In this document: positions 61,325 to 64,000 of the stretch, piece by piece | How the letters are laid out: every line of letters starts with the position of its first letter | How positions within the stretch are numbered: the first letter of the stretch is position 1 | Assembly: GCA_038501625.1 (NCBI GenBank) | Contig: JAZAYU010000127.1 | Span: forward strand, 248,001 to 312,000 | Reading direction: 5' to 3' | Length of the DNA: 64,000 bases | DNA from: Corbicula japonica | Lineage: Eukaryota > Mollusca > Bivalvia > Venerida > Cyrenidae | Program-made: the position numbers and the translations under genes | Notes under the pieces: generated by a model | The model's input: the letters and a program-made list of their open reading frames with translations, nothing else | Databases searched by the model: none | Told to the model about the DNA's origin: nothing

Positions 61325-62660
61325 GTACAATTGGTACTTACGGCCTTGGACTTGTGGATTGCAAGTCAATATTGATTGAATTGATTGATTGATAATTGAT
61401 TGAATTTAGTTTATTTATTTATTTTTGTCGTCTGTACAATTTGGTACTTACGACGGACTTGTTGATTACAAGTCATTATTGATTGATTTTATATTTGGTT
61501 TAATTTAATTTGATATGATTTGATTTATTTATTTCTGTTTGGAATCACCAACAGTTTCATATTTTTTGTCGTTTGTACAAATTGGTACTTACGGCCTTGG
61601 ACTTGTGGATTACAAGTCAATATTGAGTTGAGTTGATTGAGTTGAATTGATTGAAATGATAGATAATTGATTGCTTTTAGTTTATTTTATTTTGTCGTTT
61701 GTACAATTGGTACTTACGATCTTAGACTTGATTTAATTTGATATGATTTGATTTGATTTATTTATTTCTGTTTGGAATCACCAACAGTTTCATTTTTTGT
61801 CGTTTGTACAAATTGGTACTTACGGCCTTGGACTTGTGGATTACAAGTCAATATTGAGTTGAGTTGATTGAGTTGAATTGATTGAAATGATAGATAATTG
61901 ATTACTTTTAGTTTATTTTATTTTGTCGTTTGTACAATTGGTACTTACGATCTTAGACTTGATTTAATTTGATATGATTTGATTTGATTTATTTATTTCT
62001 GTTTGGAATCACCAACAGTTTTATTTTTTGTCGTTTGTACAAATTGGTACTTACGGCCTTGGACTTGTGGATTACAAGTCAATATTGAGTTGAGTTGATT
62101 GAGTTGAATTGATTGAAATGATAGATAATTGATTGCTTTTAGTTTATTTTATTTTGTCGTTTGTACAATTGGTACTTACGATCTTAGACTTGATTTAATT
62201 TGATATGATTTGATTTGAATTTATAAATAATGTTTGGAATCACCAACGGTTTCATTTTTTGTCGTTTGTACAAATTGGTACTTACGGCCTTGGACTTGTG
62301 GATTACAAGTCAATATTGAGTTGAGTTGAATTGATTGAATTGATAGACAATTGATTGATTTTAGTTTATTTTGTTTTGTCGTTTGTACAATTAGTACTTA
62401 CGATCTTAGACTTGATTTAATTTGATATGATTTTATTTGAATTTATAAATAATGTTTGGAATCACCAACAGTCTCAATTTTTGTCGTTTGTACAAATTGG
62501 TACTTACGGCCTTGGACTTGTGGATTACAAGTCAATATTGAGTTGAGTTGATTGAGTTGAATTGATTGATTGATTGATAATTGGTTGATTTTAATTTATT
62601 TTATTTTGTCGTTTGTACAATTGGTACTTACGATCTTAGACTTGATTGCAAGTCAATATT
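61325..62660. repeat. 231-bp satellite made of two related half-units
   Basis: The phrase TTGGTACTTACGGCCTTGGA recurs with GG at 61,584, 61,815, 62,046 and 62,277, exactly 231 bases apart, and again at 62,499 (222). Between them a sister phrase, TTGGTACTTACGATCTTAGA, recurs at 61,709, 61,940 and 62,171, and in related form near 62,392 and 62,623. So each 231-bp unit is a dimer of about 125 and 106 bases. Units before 61,584 and after 62,640 are degenerate. Confidence 0.9.
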
Positions 62661-63545
62661 GATTGATTTGATTTGATATTTCATTGATTGTATGATGATT
62701 GATTTATTTAAGTTTAAATCCTTCGTTTGAAAAAATGCTACTTAAAAAGTTAGACTTGCTGATTACGAGTCAATATTGATTTGACTGATTGATTGATTGA
62801 TGATTAATTGATTTAAGTTAAATTCTGTGGTATGTACAGTTGGTACTTGCGGCTTTGGACTTGTAAATTACAAGTCAATATTGATGGATTGAGTTTTTAT
62901 GTGATTGATTGACTGATAACTGTTGTGATTGACATCTGATGGATATATGATTTGGGTTTGGGTATAAGGCCAAAACACTCGGCTTTCAAACTACAAATTT
63001 GCATTCTAGTGGTCTGTTTTTACCCAACGGTGTACATTTGTCGCTTGTCGAAATGACATATTTTTGTTAACAATTCAATCTGCTCTGGAATCATTTCAGA
63101 CGAGCCCGAATTCTATACATGTACTCGACCGTATAAAGTGTTTATTAGGCCTGGCAGTATTGAAAGTTTATTTAAATTTCTGGAATGGGAACACCATTTT
63201 GATAGTCATGTCAAAAATTTGTATTGTTGGCGTGAGCGCAACTGGCGCTCATTGGCAGAAAATTTTTGACATTTAATCCATGAAAATTGGATTTATTAAC
63301 ATGTGATTGATTATTTATTTTATTGATAATTGATTTTACTGACGTTTGATTGGTATTTGATTTAATTGACATTTAATCGATAATTGATTTGATTGATAAT
63401 TGATTTGAATGACATTTGTTTGATGATAATTGATTATTGATTTGATCGATTATTGATTTGATTGATTAATTATTGGATTATCATTTGATTAATTATTGGA
63501 TTATCATTTGATTAACTTAACATTGAAATTTGATCAAACTTGAAC
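62661..63545. repeat. TTGATT-rich simple sequence with an interrupting island
   Basis: Irregular runs of TTGATT/TGATTGA flank a less repetitive island (about 62,940-63,280). The island contains a nested hairpin: GTCAAAAATTT (63,210-63,220) pairs with AAATTTTTGAC (63,260-63,270), and inside it GAGCGC pairs with GCGCTC. A 70-codon frame at 63,064-63,276 runs through this hairpin and is not convincing as a gene. Confidence 0.7.
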
Positions 63546-63634
63546 ATTGATGATTAATGTCGACTGCCAGGCCATATTATGCCAAATATTAAACAGTTAT
63601 ACATGGTTACTATGTTGTTGAATTTATTTCCGAG

Positions 63635-63800
63635 ATAATAAGCATTATCGGCTATAGACGATAATGCCATTTATAGAAGGAATAAATTAATATTGATGCT
63701 TTAAGAAAGGGACGTAAATCATGATGATATTTTTGAGTTATCTTTTGATGACGTATTCTTTGACGTCATCAGCACATGTAAGCTAGGAACGAAAATGGCA
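63635..63800. repeat. 166-bp direct repeat, copy 2
   Basis: Near-identical to 58,628-58,793 and in the same orientation, 5,007 bases further on. After it the sequences differ: CCCACCCACCC here, GTCAAAATTTAC after copy 1. Confidence 0.85.
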
Positions 63801-63871
63801 CCCACCCACCCACCCTTAAATTCATTTTTTGAGTGAACGTGGCTGCTCTCCTTTTTTCTGTATTTTTTCAG

Positions 63872-64000
63872 ATTCACAAAATCAGCGTCTCCTAGATCAA
63901 GCCAATCTAGTTTCTCCGGTTCCAGTTTTGTGTTACGATCCCCATCATGTCAGGCGGTCGACGTCACACCACGTCAGACAGTCGGTTTAATATTTGATGC
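63872..64000 (+). CDS. Possible exon of an unrelated gene, cut by the window end
   Basis: A pyrimidine-rich acceptor (CTCCTTTTTTCTGTATTTTTTCAG) is followed by a frame open to the window end for more than 40 codons. Read after the first base, it gives a serine-rich peptide with SPRSSQSSFSGSSFVLRSPS and then VDVTPRQTVGLIF. No domain is recognised. Composition is more balanced than in the spacer. The length is too short to be certain, and a chance open frame remains possible. Confidence 0.35.

Noticed and set aside
61325..62660. CRISPR-like array (regularly spaced repeats)
   Set aside because: The whole 231-bp unit repeats, so there are no unique spacers, and the DNA is eukaryotic.
58628..63800. 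166-bp direct repeats as LTRs of a 5-kb retrotransposon
   Set aside because: They do not begin TG or end CA, no primer-binding or polypurine tract is seen, and the interior has no gag or pol-like frame.

Overview
This is eukaryotic (animal) genomic DNA. The genes are split by short introns with standard GT-AG borders, have TATA boxes about 80-140 bases before the start codon, and end in AATAAA signals. The DNA is AT-rich throughout. No bacterial, phage or viral gene was recognised. The species cannot be read from the sequence; the gene family, the AT-rich spacers and the many small foldback elements would fit a marine invertebrate such as a bivalve mollusc, but that is a guess.

From base 1 to about 58,630 the window is a tandem array, all on the + strand, of one small five-exon gene family. 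I count twelve copies, called A to L here: ten with every exon open and joinable, one cut off inside exon 3 (A), and one lacking exon 1 and most of exon 2 (D). The predicted proteins are 252-265 residues: an acidic, serine-rich N-terminus, a BTB/POZ domain interrupted by a lysine-rich loop, the beginning of a BACK-like region, and a short tail that usually ends in a class I PDZ-ligand pattern (T-x-V). By recollection the BTB most resembles the animal 'serine-enriched protein' (gprs-type) BTB family, but here the protein stops right after the BACK-like segment.

The copies fall into three subfamilies: alpha (A, C, D, H, L), beta (B, G, K) and gamma (E, F, I, J). Their order, beta-alpha-gamma-gamma, repeats: B-C-(D)-E-F, then G-H-I-J, then K-L. 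So the array is a higher-order repeat with a period of about 20-23 kb, not a simple string of single-gene duplicates. Beta genes start at 4653, 28023 and 48358. Spacers between matching neighbours are nearly identical, so the large duplications are recent. Units differ by insertions and deletions: a 5'-truncated alpha copy (D) after C, foldback elements inserted in the E-F and K-L spacers, a deletion in I-J, and alpha-to-beta-spacer fusions at both ends of the array (after A and after L).

Every complete copy keeps a 48-bp promoter block at a fixed distance from a TATA box. The subfamilies differ in which of two upstream CACGTG E-boxes survives and in the start codon: gamma genes have lost the ancestral ATG and must start about 13 codons downstream.

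From 58,628 to the end the array stops. This distal part holds two copies of a 166-bp direct repeat about 5 kb apart, a more GC-rich exon-like stretch, A-rich and TTGATT-type simple sequence, a 231-bp satellite, and at the very end an open reading frame behind a good splice acceptor that may be an exon of an unrelated gene.
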